Below are positions 1 through 5,466 of a DNA stretch of 7,580 nt, piece by piece. Every line of letters begins with the position of its first letter. The first letter of the stretch is position 1. A model generated the notes under the pieces. The model saw nothing but the letters and a program-made list of their open reading frames with translations. It did no database searches and was not told the origin of the DNA. Position numbers and translations under genes: made by a program. Location: assembly GCA_020725985.1 (NCBI GenBank), contig DYTM01000060.1, positions 1-7,580 of the forward strand. Direction: 5' to 3'. This stretch comes from Methanomassiliicoccus sp. GTDB taxonomy: Archaea; Thermoplasmatota; Thermoplasmata; Methanomassiliicoccales; JACIVX01.

Positions 1-612
1 ACAGTGGTCTTCGTGGCGCCTTTGTCCGCCTTGATCTTCAAGGAGAGAATTGGGAAGAGGAAGATATCGGGAATGGCCGTCGGCATGATCGGCCTCATCA
101 CTCTAACGACCGGATGGAGCGTCTCCGAGCTGTACCGGGGCGAGTTTCTAGGAGACCTGCTTCTCCTCGGCTCGGCCGCCCTGGGGGCGTGCGTGTGGAC
201 TCTGACGCGAATAGCGATGCGCACGATCCGGTACGATCAGTGGATGATGGCGCTCTACGTGACCTATCTTATTCCCCTCTTCTTCTTCTTGCTTCTATTC
301 GGCGGACCTTCGGAGTTCACGTCAGACTCGCTCATTCCCGTCCTCTATGTCGGCATCGTCTGCACTTCCATTCCGGGGATACTTTGGGCGCTGGCGCTGA
401 CGAAGATCAGCCTCACCACCTCCGCCACCATTATTCTCTCCGAGTCCGTCTTCGGAACCTTCCTCGGCTGGCTCATCCTCAAAGAAGACCTAGGATTGCT
501 CGGCGTGATAGGAGCGGTCTTGATCTTCATCGCGATCTACATCGTGGCCAGAAGCGAGAATTCCTCGCATGAAGATGATGACAAGACTCCGAGAGAAGAT
601 GTGCAAGCATAG
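1..612 (+). CDS. EamA/DMT-family transporter, C-terminal part (5' end outside window)
   Basis: The reading frame is open from base 1 and ends at a TAG at 610-612, so the true start lies upstream. The visible 203 residues are strongly hydrophobic and contain about six membrane spans: MAVGMIGLITLTTG, GDLLLLGSAALGACVW, MMALYVTYLIPLFFFLLLF, LIPVLYVGIVCTSIPGILWALAL, ATIILSESVFGTFLGWLIL and GLLGVIGAVLIFIAIYIVA. The segment VAPLSALIFKERIGKRKISG is the typical end of the first EamA repeat (a Pro in the helix, then a loop with E-R-x), and ILSESVFGTFLGWLILKED is the matching end of the second repeat. Family members usually have ten spans in about 300 residues, so roughly the last two thirds are seen. 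It is an inner-membrane carrier, probably of small metabolites; the substrate cannot be told. It ends in an acidic, charged cytosolic tail (SSHEDDDKTPRED). Its downstream neighbour, the tiny basic gene, points towards it. Confidence 0.9.
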   Translation, partial: TVVFVAPLSALIFKERIGKRKISGMAVGMIGLITLTTGWSVSELYRGEFLGDLLLLGSAALGACVWTLTRIAMRTIRYDQWMMALYVTYLIPLFFFLLLFGGPSEFTSDSLIPVLYVGIVCTSIPGILWALALTKISLTTSATIILSESVFGTFLGWLILKEDLGLLGVIGAVLIFIAIYIVARSENSSHEDDDKTPREDVQA

Positions 613-783
613 AATCGGGATCGAAAATAAGGTTGGCAGGAACTCGTCTGAATCACGGAGATTCTCACAAGGCAGAAAGGCAAGGGGTAGCTGGCCGACA
701 CAAATAGGTGCGGCATACTACCGCTGCCGAGGCGTTTCGTCAGGTCAATCCGATCGACGGAGACCCGCCCATCAATCGAACGG
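613..783. other. Non-coding gap between convergent genes
   Basis: This stretch lies between the transporter stop and the stop of the tiny minus-strand gene. No convincing frame or T-rich terminator is visible. The only structure noticed is a pair of alternative short stems (GCGG 710-713 with CCGC 721-724, or CGGCA 711-715 with TGCCG 725-729), which is too weak to name. Confidence 0.5.
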
Positions 784-864
784 TCACTTCTTTTTCTTCG
801 CCGCCTTCTTCTTGGGCGCGGCCTTCTTCGTCGTCTTCTTCGGCCCGCACTTTCCACATCCCAT
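784..864 (-). CDS. Tiny CxxC, lysine-rich protein (26 aa)
   Basis: Read on the minus strand from ATG (864-862) to TGA (786-784), this encodes 26 residues. It begins MGCGKCGPKK and continues as a Lys/Ala/Thr/Pro tail ending AAKKKK. Twelve residues are Lys, none is Asp or Glu, and the only cysteines form a CGKC pair at positions 3 and 6. The start is supported by a near-ideal Shine-Dalgarno (AAGGAGG, with GGAGG at 878-874) nine bases before the ATG, and by a TATA-like box further upstream. Lysine is coded AAG in eleven of twelve cases, as in the neighbouring genes. The tail resembles the Lys/Ala/Pro tails of histone H1-like and other nucleic-acid-binding proteins. CxxC could bind a metal, perhaps as half of a site shared between two chains. 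Binding to DNA, RNA or the ribosome is inference from charge only. No characterised family is recognised, and a repetitive non-coding origin cannot be excluded. Confidence 0.6.
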   Translation of the reverse strand: MGCGKCGPKKTTKKAAPKKKAAKKKK

Positions 865-873
865 TTTGTTCTT

Positions 874-878
874 CCTCC
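874..878 (-). promoter_or_regulatory. Strong Shine-Dalgarno of the tiny basic gene
   Basis: On the minus strand AAGGAGGAAG (880-871) contains a full GGAGG core, with nine bases between core and ATG. This spacing and strength are the main reason to accept such a short frame as a gene. Confidence 0.65.
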
Positions 879-884
879 TTTCTC

Positions 885-898
885 GGGACGCACGTCCC
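885..898 (-). promoter_or_regulatory. Inverted repeat in the 5' leader of the tiny gene
   Basis: GGGACG (885-890), CA, CGTCCC (893-898) is a perfect 6 bp inverted repeat, immediately upstream of the Shine-Dalgarno on the minus strand. If transcription begins about 26 bases after the TATA-like box at 928-921, the mRNA would start at or near this repeat and could fold as a 5 bp stem with a GUGC loop. It could equally be a protein-binding site at the transcription start. Confidence 0.4.
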
Positions 899-920
899 AG
901 GTAATAATTATTGACGACTA

Positions 921-928
921 TATTTTAA
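921..928 (-). promoter_or_regulatory. TATA-like box for the tiny basic gene
   Basis: The minus strand reads TTAAAATA at 928-921, within an AT-rich patch that also holds the palindrome AATAATTATT (903-912). It lies about 57 bases upstream of the ATG, which would give a leader of roughly 35 bases. This is a sequence match only. Confidence 0.4.
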
Positions 929-1006
929 TGTTTGCACTTGCGGTCGGATGGTTGGGGGTAGTGACCTGAGATCGTCTGCGAGATTGGATACGAACAGAGA
1001 CGCAGA

Positions 1007-1060
1007 TTCCGGACGGATTCTGATCTCATGCACCGTACGTTATGTATATTCCGTCCGGGA
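1007..1060. repeat. Long inverted repeat in the 5' intergenic region
   Basis: CCGGACGGA (1009-1017) and TCCGTCCGG (1050-1058) are perfect 9-base inverted copies. Outside them 1008/1059 can form a wobble pair and 1007/1060 a normal pair, giving an 11-step stem around a 32-base loop that itself holds the palindrome CGTACG (1034-1039). The stem lies between two divergent genes, about 80 bases from the start of one unit and 145 from the other. It is therefore neither a simple terminator nor a core promoter. It could be part of a small RNA or a dimeric protein site; the sequence does not say which. Confidence 0.45.
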
Positions 1061-1163
1061 CTTACCTGCGATTCGAGACTAGCTTCTCCTTACTACAAGC
1101 CTTCTTCGTATGCGAGGGATCTTCATCCCACGCGAGTCGCTCAGTCGCTACTGGAACAAATAC

Positions 1164-1201
1164 TACTAAATAGTATGATTCTAATTGGTAGTATTCGGTG
1201 A
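1164..1201 (+). promoter_or_regulatory. Promoter, TAGTA repeats and ribosome site of the ATPase gene
   Basis: TACTAAATAGTA (1164-1175) is a TACTA-AA-TAGTA palindrome that contains the best TATA-like box (CTAAATAG, 1166-1173). A further TAGTA follows at 1189-1193, 18 bases after the palindrome's own TAGTA. Transcription would be expected to begin near 1195. GGTGA at 1197-1201, complementary to the end of 16S rRNA, stands four bases before the TTG at 1206. The repeats overlap the promoter, as an operator would. Confidence 0.4.
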
Positions 1202-1205
1202 GCAC

Positions 1206-2612
1206 TTGAGATTCCATAACCGTGAGGACGAACTGGAAGAGCTTGAGAGGGTGTGGAAACTCTGCGACAGAGGCCTGCATTTCAGTGTCATCTCGGGGAG
1301 AAGGAGGGTTGGCAAGACCGAGCTCGTCAAGCAGCACTGCAAGGACAAAGACAGTTCGTACTTCTTCGTCGGGAGGAAGCAGCCTACGCCTCTCCTCGAT
1401 GAGTTCTGCGCGATAGCACAGGCCGACCTCGGGCAATTCCCGAGACTCGCGAAGTTCGACGACTTCCTCGATCTGCTTCTCGCTCGGACAGGGGACAAGC
1501 GGGTGATCGTTTTCGACGAGTTTCAGAACTTCGACTATGTGGATAGGAGCGTCTTCTCCGACTTCCAGAAGGTCATCGATCGCAGCAGGGGCTCGCGCAC
1601 TCATCTGATCGTGACCGGCTCCCAAGCCTCAATCCTGCAACGGATATTCTCGGATTCGAAGGAACCCTTGTTCGGCCGGGCGACAGAAAGGTACCCGCTC
1701 CGACCTCTGGACTTCCGCGCGATATGCGGGATGTTGGATGATCTTCGTGTCAGTGATTCGAGGAGCAAGGTTGAGTGGTATGCTACCTTCGGGGGCATGC
1801 CGAAGTATTATGTCCTTGCCGAGGAGCAGGGTCTCGAGGAAAGAGATGTCATTGCTGCCCTTGACTCCCTCCTCTTCCGTGATTTCGCTCCGTTGCACGA
1901 CGAGGCGAGGGGCATTCTTGCTGAGGAGTTTGGGGCCGAACACAAGACATACTTCTCGATTCTGGAGGCCGTCGCGCTCGGCAACTGCGAGATGAGCAAC
2001 ATCGCGGACAAGTCGGGAATAAGCATCAAGAGCATTGGAAAGTACCTCTCGCTTCTCGTGAACGAGTACGGTTTTCTCACTCATTCGACCCCGATCACCG
2101 AATCGAGAGCGAAGAGCAAGAAAGGCCGCTACTTCCTCAGTGACAGGTTCATGAGTTTCTGGTTCAGATATGTACATAGGAATATGAGCGATTACGAGAT
2201 CGGCAACTTCGGCCGCATCAAAGCGAAGGTGAGGGATGATTTCAACGCCTTCGTGGGTTCGGCCTTCGAAGAGATCGCCCGCCAATTCCTTCTGACTATT
2301 CAGAAACCCTTTGAGTTCGATGCGATCGGGAAATGGTGGTCCCGGACTGAGGAGATCGACCTTGTCGGGATGAAGAGCGGGGCGAAGGAAATCGCTCTCT
2401 TCGAGGTGAAGTGGCAGGATCTGAGCCTCCTGGATGCAGAACGCCTCCTTTCCTCTATCGAACGGAAGAAGGGACTCGTTCTGTGGGGAGGAGAAAGGAG
2501 GAAGGAACACTTCGGCATCATTGCGAGGAGTATTGAAGGGAAGGACGGACTGAGATCCCTCGGTATACAAGCCTACGATCTCGACGATGTGATGGAGAAG
2601 CTGCTCGCGTAG
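1206..2612 (+). CDS. Archaeal ATPase with winged helix and DUF234/PD-(D/E)XK-like C-terminus
   Basis: This soluble protein has 468 residues if started at TTG 1206, or 475 from TTG 1185. TAA lies directly before 1185. The 1206 start gives the family-typical opening M-R-F-x-N-R-E-D-E-L and follows a GGTGA ribosome site, so it is preferred. In the 468-residue numbering, Walker A GRRRVGKT is at 31-38, Walker B VIVFDE at 100-105 and the sensor-like TGSQAS at about 137-142. A winged helix lies near 260-300 (MSNIADKSGISIKSIGKYL). The C-terminal region has the spacing of a PD-(D/E)XK nuclease fold: E355/E356 in AFEEIAR, D385 in EEIDLVG and E400-V-K402 in LFEVKWQ. Family knowledge: these PF01637/PF03008-type ATPases are common and patchily spread in archaea and are mostly uncharacterised. 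NTP hydrolysis is well supported; nuclease activity and any role in defence, toxin action or DNA processing are inference. It appears to be transcribed alone. Confidence 0.88.
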   Translation: MRFHNREDELEELERVWKLCDRGLHFSVISGRRRVGKTELVKQHCKDKDSSYFFVGRKQPTPLLDEFCAIAQADLGQFPRLAKFDDFLDLLLARTGDKRVIVFDEFQNFDYVDRSVFSDFQKVIDRSRGSRTHLIVTGSQASILQRIFSDSKEPLFGRATERYPLRPLDFRAICGMLDDLRVSDSRSKVEWYATFGGMPKYYVLAEEQGLEERDVIAALDSLLFRDFAPLHDEARGILAEEFGAEHKTYFSILEAVALGNCEMSNIADKSGISIKSIGKYLSLLVNEYGFLTHSTPITESRAKSKKGRYFLSDRFMSFWFRYVHRNMSDYEIGNFGRIKAKVRDDFNAFVGSAFEEIARQFLLTIQKPFEFDAIGKWWSRTEEIDLVGMKSGAKEIALFEVKWQDLSLLDAERLLSSIERKKGLVLWGGERRKEHFGIIARSIEGKDGLRSLGIQAYDLDDVMEKLLA

Positions 2613-2772
2613 GTCCATCGTCCATTTGACTCGCTCCAGTCCAGAACGAGATATGCGCAACGGTATTCGCGTCGTACTCGTATTCGAAAGACATTCCGTC
2701 CAAGCCAGGCAGCATCAACTTGAGACTTGTCTCACTCCCTACGGCGGCTCTGTCGAACTCAGTGTCTCTGTC
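2609..2772 (-). other. Possible remnant of a minus-strand gene beside the ATPase 3' end
   Basis: Between a TAG at 2775-2773 and the ATPase stop, one minus-strand frame reads like real protein. It contains DTEFDRAAVGSETSLK, then LMLPGLDGMSFEYEYD, then ANTVAHISFWTGASQ, with balanced amino acids and codons like the neighbours. It has no ribosome site and only a TTG/ATG at 2718-2713 as a possible start. The upstream extension is closed by stops, and beyond 2612 it runs into the antisense of the ATPase. It could be a fragment of a gene cut by arrival of the ATPase, or chance. No family is recognised. Confidence 0.2.
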
Positions 2773-2818
2773 CTATTTCTCTCAGTCTCATGATTGGCAG
2801 CAAGATCATTTTTCATTA

Positions 2819-2886
2819 TCGATATCGAGGACTTCGCGAGCAAAACATCGATTTCCTGATATCTGGCCCACCGAATTCAATTGAAT
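2819..2886. promoter_or_regulatory. Two perfect palindromes upstream of the winged-helix gene
   Basis: TCGATATCGA (2819-2828) and ATTCAATTGAAT (2875-2886) are perfect 10- and 12-base palindromes whose centres are 57 bases apart. The second ends 25 bases before the TATA box. Between that palindrome and the box, GATAAT occurs twice (2894-2899, 2907-2912). Such sites suit a dimeric winged-helix protein, and the gene just downstream encodes one, so self-regulation is a reasonable guess. Confidence 0.4.
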
Positions 2887-2904
2887 CAAAAGTGATAATC
2901 AATC

Positions 2905-2947
2905 GAGATAATTTATATACCGTACCGGCGACTCGTTCTCTCCGAGG
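2905..2947 (+). promoter_or_regulatory. TATA box and ribosome site of the winged-helix gene
   Basis: TTTATATA (2912-2919) is the clearest archaeal TATA box in the window. Transcription would begin near 2940, giving a leader of only about 12 bases. GAGG (2944-2947) stands five bases before the ATG at 2953. Confidence 0.65.
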
Positions 2948-2952
2948 ATAAC

Positions 2953-3330
2953 ATGCACGCTCTCGAAACATCAAGGCTGTTGACGGAGGAATACTCGGCG
3001 AAGATCCTGCTTGCCACGATGGGCAAGCCGAAAAGCGCGTTCGAGCTCAGCGACAACCTTGGGATACCGATAGCCGCCTGCTACAGGAAGATCAACCTGC
3101 TCGAGGACGCAGGATTGATCTTCTGCAGTGAGAGGAAGCTGACCCAGGCTGGAAAAAGGATAAGCATGTACAAGTCGAGGGTCAGGAACGCCCAGATCGT
3201 CTTCGAAAGGAACAAGATAAAGGCGAAGTTGGAGATGATCGACGGCACGACCGAGGACTACAACTACGACATCGACATGTCGATCGTCATGAGCGACATG
3301 AAGGAAACGCCCCAGATGGTGAAAGCATAG
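2953..3330 (+). CDS. ArsR-like winged helix-turn-helix transcriptional regulator
   Basis: This is a 125-residue cytosolic protein. After a short helix (LLTEEYSAKILLATMGKPKS), residues 28-56 form a helix-turn-helix: SAFELSDNLGIPIAAC is the first helix and turn, and YRKINLLEDAGLI is the recognition helix and exit. A basic wing follows at 57-76. This is the usual pattern for archaeal ArsR-like wHTH proteins (ELS...LGIP...YRKINxLEDAGLI). The remainder (77-125) is a charged strand/helix region, IVFERNKIKAKLEMIDG, then an acidic stretch rich in Tyr and Asp. It has no metal-binding Cys/His cluster, so direct metal sensing as in classical ArsR is unlikely. It probably binds DNA as a dimer, and it has its own TATA box with palindromes upstream. 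The histidine kinase gene downstream is a likely functional partner, as kinase-HTH pairs are known in archaea (for example MsmS with Msr regulators in Methanosarcina). The pairing here is inferred from position only. Confidence 0.85.
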   Translation: MHALETSRLLTEEYSAKILLATMGKPKSAFELSDNLGIPIAACYRKINLLEDAGLIFCSERKLTQAGKRISMYKSRVRNAQIVFERNKIKAKLEMIDGTTEDYNYDIDMSIVMSDMKETPQMVKA

Positions 3331-3403
3331 GAGCGAAGAAAGTTACCGAAAAGAGAATGGATTCGAAGATTCAAGATCAACCATCCCATCCCTCCTACCC
3401 CCC

Positions 3404-3417
3404 TTTTTTCTTCTTCC
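3404..3417 (+). terminator. T-rich terminator-like tract after the winged-helix gene
   Basis: A run of six T at 3404-3409 continues as a T-rich stretch to 3417, about 75 bases after the regulator stop and before the kinase leader. Archaeal polymerase terminates on such non-template T tracts without needing a hairpin. This would separate the regulator and kinase transcripts at least in part. Confidence 0.45.
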
Positions 3418-3480
3418 ACTTCATCATTCCGCCTTTTGAGAATGTCACCGAAATGAATATGACTCCAGAGCTGGAGGAAT

Positions 3481-3504
3481 GACCGGGAAGGTCCCTGGAG
3501 GACC
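3481..3504 (+). promoter_or_regulatory. Mutually exclusive hairpins over the kinase ribosome site
   Basis: The Shine-Dalgarno GGAGGA (3497-3502) lies eight bases before the ATG at 3511. GGTCC (3490-3494) can pair with GGACC (3500-3504), hiding most of that site. The same GGTC (3490-3493) can instead pair with GACC (3481-3484), freeing it. Three segments thus compete, as in a small RNA switch. The stems are only 5 and 4 bp, so function is uncertain. Confidence 0.35.
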
Positions 3505-3510
3505 CAGTAG

Positions 3511-5460
3511 ATGGAGCCCTTTGACTTCCGCACATTGGTCGAGAACAGCCGGGATACTATCTACCTTCTGGACTCCTCTGGAACGGTTCTCTACGCCAAT
3601 CCAGCAATCGAGGATCTTCTAGGCTACAAGCGAGAGGAGTTTACAGGAAGGAACTTGTTTGACTTTCAGACTTCGGAATCCAGGATCATTTCAGAAGACA
3701 ACTTCCGGAGGAGGGTGAGAGGAGAAGCCTCCCCTGCAAGATACATGGTCGACTTCGTCATGAAGGGCGGCGGAATCAAGCATTGCGAAATCTTCGCGAC
3801 AATCATCAAGGGCGAAGGTGGCTCCATTTTCGTTCAGGCGATTCTCCGAGACATGACGGCGCACGAGGAACTGAAAAGGGGCCTGGAGAGAGAAAGGAAG
3901 AAGGTCGAGACGCTGGTCAACACCTCCGTGGCCGTCGTAGTCGGACTCGATCTCGACGCTAACATCACCATGTTCAATCGAGGCGCTGAGGTGGCGACTG
4001 GTTACAGTCAGGACGAGGTTCTCGGCAGAAGCATGTTCGGATTGTTTGTCCCGATCGAAAGAAGAGCCGTCTTCATGGAGGGGATGAGAAGGTTCGTCGA
4101 AGGACAAACGCCCATGAAAGGCGCATGGATGATCCAGAACAAATCCGGACAGCCGGTGCACTTGTCGTTCGACATCAACCTTGTCAAGGACGAGGAGGGG
4201 AAGGCAGTCGGGTCACTCGCCATCGGTCAGGACGTCACAGAGCACGTCCGCCTGGAGCGGACGCTGAAGAAGCAGAATGATACGCTGGAGATGCTAGGCG
4301 CAGTCAGCCTTGCGACGAGTTCATCGCTCGATGCGCAGGAGTTGCTCAGCTCTGGGCTCCCTATCCTCTTTCAATTCTTCGGTTTTGAGCACGCATCTGT
4401 CTACCTGGTAGATGGGGCCAACCTCAAGCTCGACCGAATCATCTCTGTTGGAGGAGAGAACAAGACGGTGGATACCGGCCGAGTTCTTCCTGAGGAAATA
4501 AGGAAGAGAATTCTCAGTGAACGCCGACCGATAGTTGTTCCGGGCATCGATGGTGAAAGACCCGAGGCTTTTCCACCGGAACTTGGATCTGCGGCCTTCT
4601 TGCCTTTGATAGGCAACCGAGGAGTCGTGGGCATACTATGCATGTGCTCTTCCAGGCCGATAGCGTTCACGCCGAGCGACCTCTATTTCTTCGAGGCCGG
4701 GTCGAGGATCATGGGCTACGCCCTCGAGAACTCCCTCCTGCACCAGAGCCTCCAGAAGACGTTCGAACATGTGGAATTGTACAGCGACATCCTTCTCCAT
4801 GATATTCTGAACTACATGATGCCCGTCAGGGCGTATATGGGGCTCGCAGTCGACCAGAAACTTGACCAAGAAGAGAGGGGCAGATTCCTGGAGAAGGCCG
4901 TGGGAGCCGTCGACCGGATGAGCATCTTCATTGATCGCGTTCGCGTGCTCTTGCACGCGATCGAAGGAAGAGACACGAACAGTCCAGTTCCTCTTGGAGG
5001 ATCCCTCAGGGAGGCAATCGATATCGCCAAGGGGAGATACACAGGGGCCGAAATCGTCTTGGACGAGGAGAGCAAGAGGATCGCTGAAGGCATTTCGGTC
5101 GTCGCTGGAAAGGCTCTGCACCAAATCTTCCTCAACATCCTGACCAACGCGATCAAGCACAGTGCTCCCGAGCCTGTCGAGGTGAAAGTGAGAAAGGATG
5201 CAGAGCGAGGCACCTGTTCGGTGGAGATCGCGGACAGGGGACCGGGCATCTCGGACGAGAAGAAGAAGCTCATCTTCTCGAAGCATTACGCTGAGGACAC
5301 GGTCAAGGCGAAGAAGGGGACAGGGATCGGGCTCGCAATAGTAGAGACCCCCGTCAGGAACTATGGTGGCAAGGTCTGGGTTGAGGACAGAGTGCCCGGG
5401 GACCACTCAAAAGGAGCGAAGTTCGTCGTCGAGCTCAGACTCGCCGGCGAAGCGGCATGA
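3511..5460 (+). CDS. Cytosolic PAS-PAS-GAF sensor histidine kinase
   Basis: The protein has 649 residues and no membrane span. An in-frame TAG directly before the ATG and a good Shine-Dalgarno fix the start. Two PAS domains come first, about 7-117 (VENSRDTIYLLDSSGTVLYA to ILRDMTAHEE) and 131-245 (ending IGQDVTEH). A short coiled linker and a GAF domain at about 263-415 follow. The phosphoacceptor box is LLHDILNYM with His430, Asp431 and Asn434; this HDxxN form is frequent in archaeal kinases. The ATP-binding domain has Asn542/Asn546 (NILTNAIKHS), D575-R-G-P-G579 and GTGIGL at 603-608, so it looks catalytically complete. No receiver domain or response regulator gene is in the window; the partner may be unlinked, or signalling may involve the wHTH gene upstream. 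The signal (redox, light, gas or small ligand at PAS/GAF) cannot be told. Its stop lies six bases from that of the convergent epimerase gene. Confidence 0.93.
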   Translation: MEPFDFRTLVENSRDTIYLLDSSGTVLYANPAIEDLLGYKREEFTGRNLFDFQTSESRIISEDNFRRRVRGEASPARYMVDFVMKGGGIKHCEIFATIIKGEGGSIFVQAILRDMTAHEELKRGLERERKKVETLVNTSVAVVVGLDLDANITMFNRGAEVATGYSQDEVLGRSMFGLFVPIERRAVFMEGMRRFVEGQTPMKGAWMIQNKSGQPVHLSFDINLVKDEEGKAVGSLAIGQDVTEHVRLERTLKKQNDTLEMLGAVSLATSSSLDAQELLSSGLPILFQFFGFEHASVYLVDGANLKLDRIISVGGENKTVDTGRVLPEEIRKRILSERRPIVVPGIDGERPEAFPPELGSAAFLPLIGNRGVVGILCMCSSRPIAFTPSDLYFFEAGSRIMGYALENSLLHQSLQKTFEHVELYSDILLHDILNYMMPVRAYMGLAVDQKLDQEERGRFLEKAVGAVDRMSIFIDRVRVLLHAIEGRDTNSPVPLGGSLREAIDIAKGRYTGAEIVLDEESKRIAEGISVVAGKALHQIFLNILTNAIKHSAPEPVEVKVRKDAERGTCSVEIADRGPGISDEKKKLIFSKHYAEDTVKAKKGTGIGLAIVETPVRNYGGKVWVEDRVPGDHSKGAKFVVELRLAGEAA

Positions 5461-5466
5461 TCATTT

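Noticed and set aside
537..893. Arg-rich 118-codon minus-strand frame over the tiny gene
   Set aside because: It is an off-frame reading of the AAG-rich tiny gene and has no ribosome site; the AAGGAGG fits the ATG at 864 instead.
1065..1082. tRNA T-loop-like GATTCGAGAC
   Set aside because: The flanking bases do not form a T stem, and no acceptor, D or anticodon arms fit around it.
1629..2660. Long minus-strand open frame (343 codons) opposite the ATPase gene
   Set aside because: It mirrors the ATPase codons and shows no family motif, while the plus strand has complete ATPase and nuclease-like motifs.
2727..2951. Plus-strand 74-codon frame just before the winged-helix gene
   Set aside because: It runs through the palindromes and TATA box, lacks a ribosome site and has an unnatural composition.
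4636..5406. Minus-strand open frame (256 codons) inside the histidine kinase
   Set aside because: The plus strand has the H, N, G1 and G2 boxes here, and the antisense reading has no recognisable motif.
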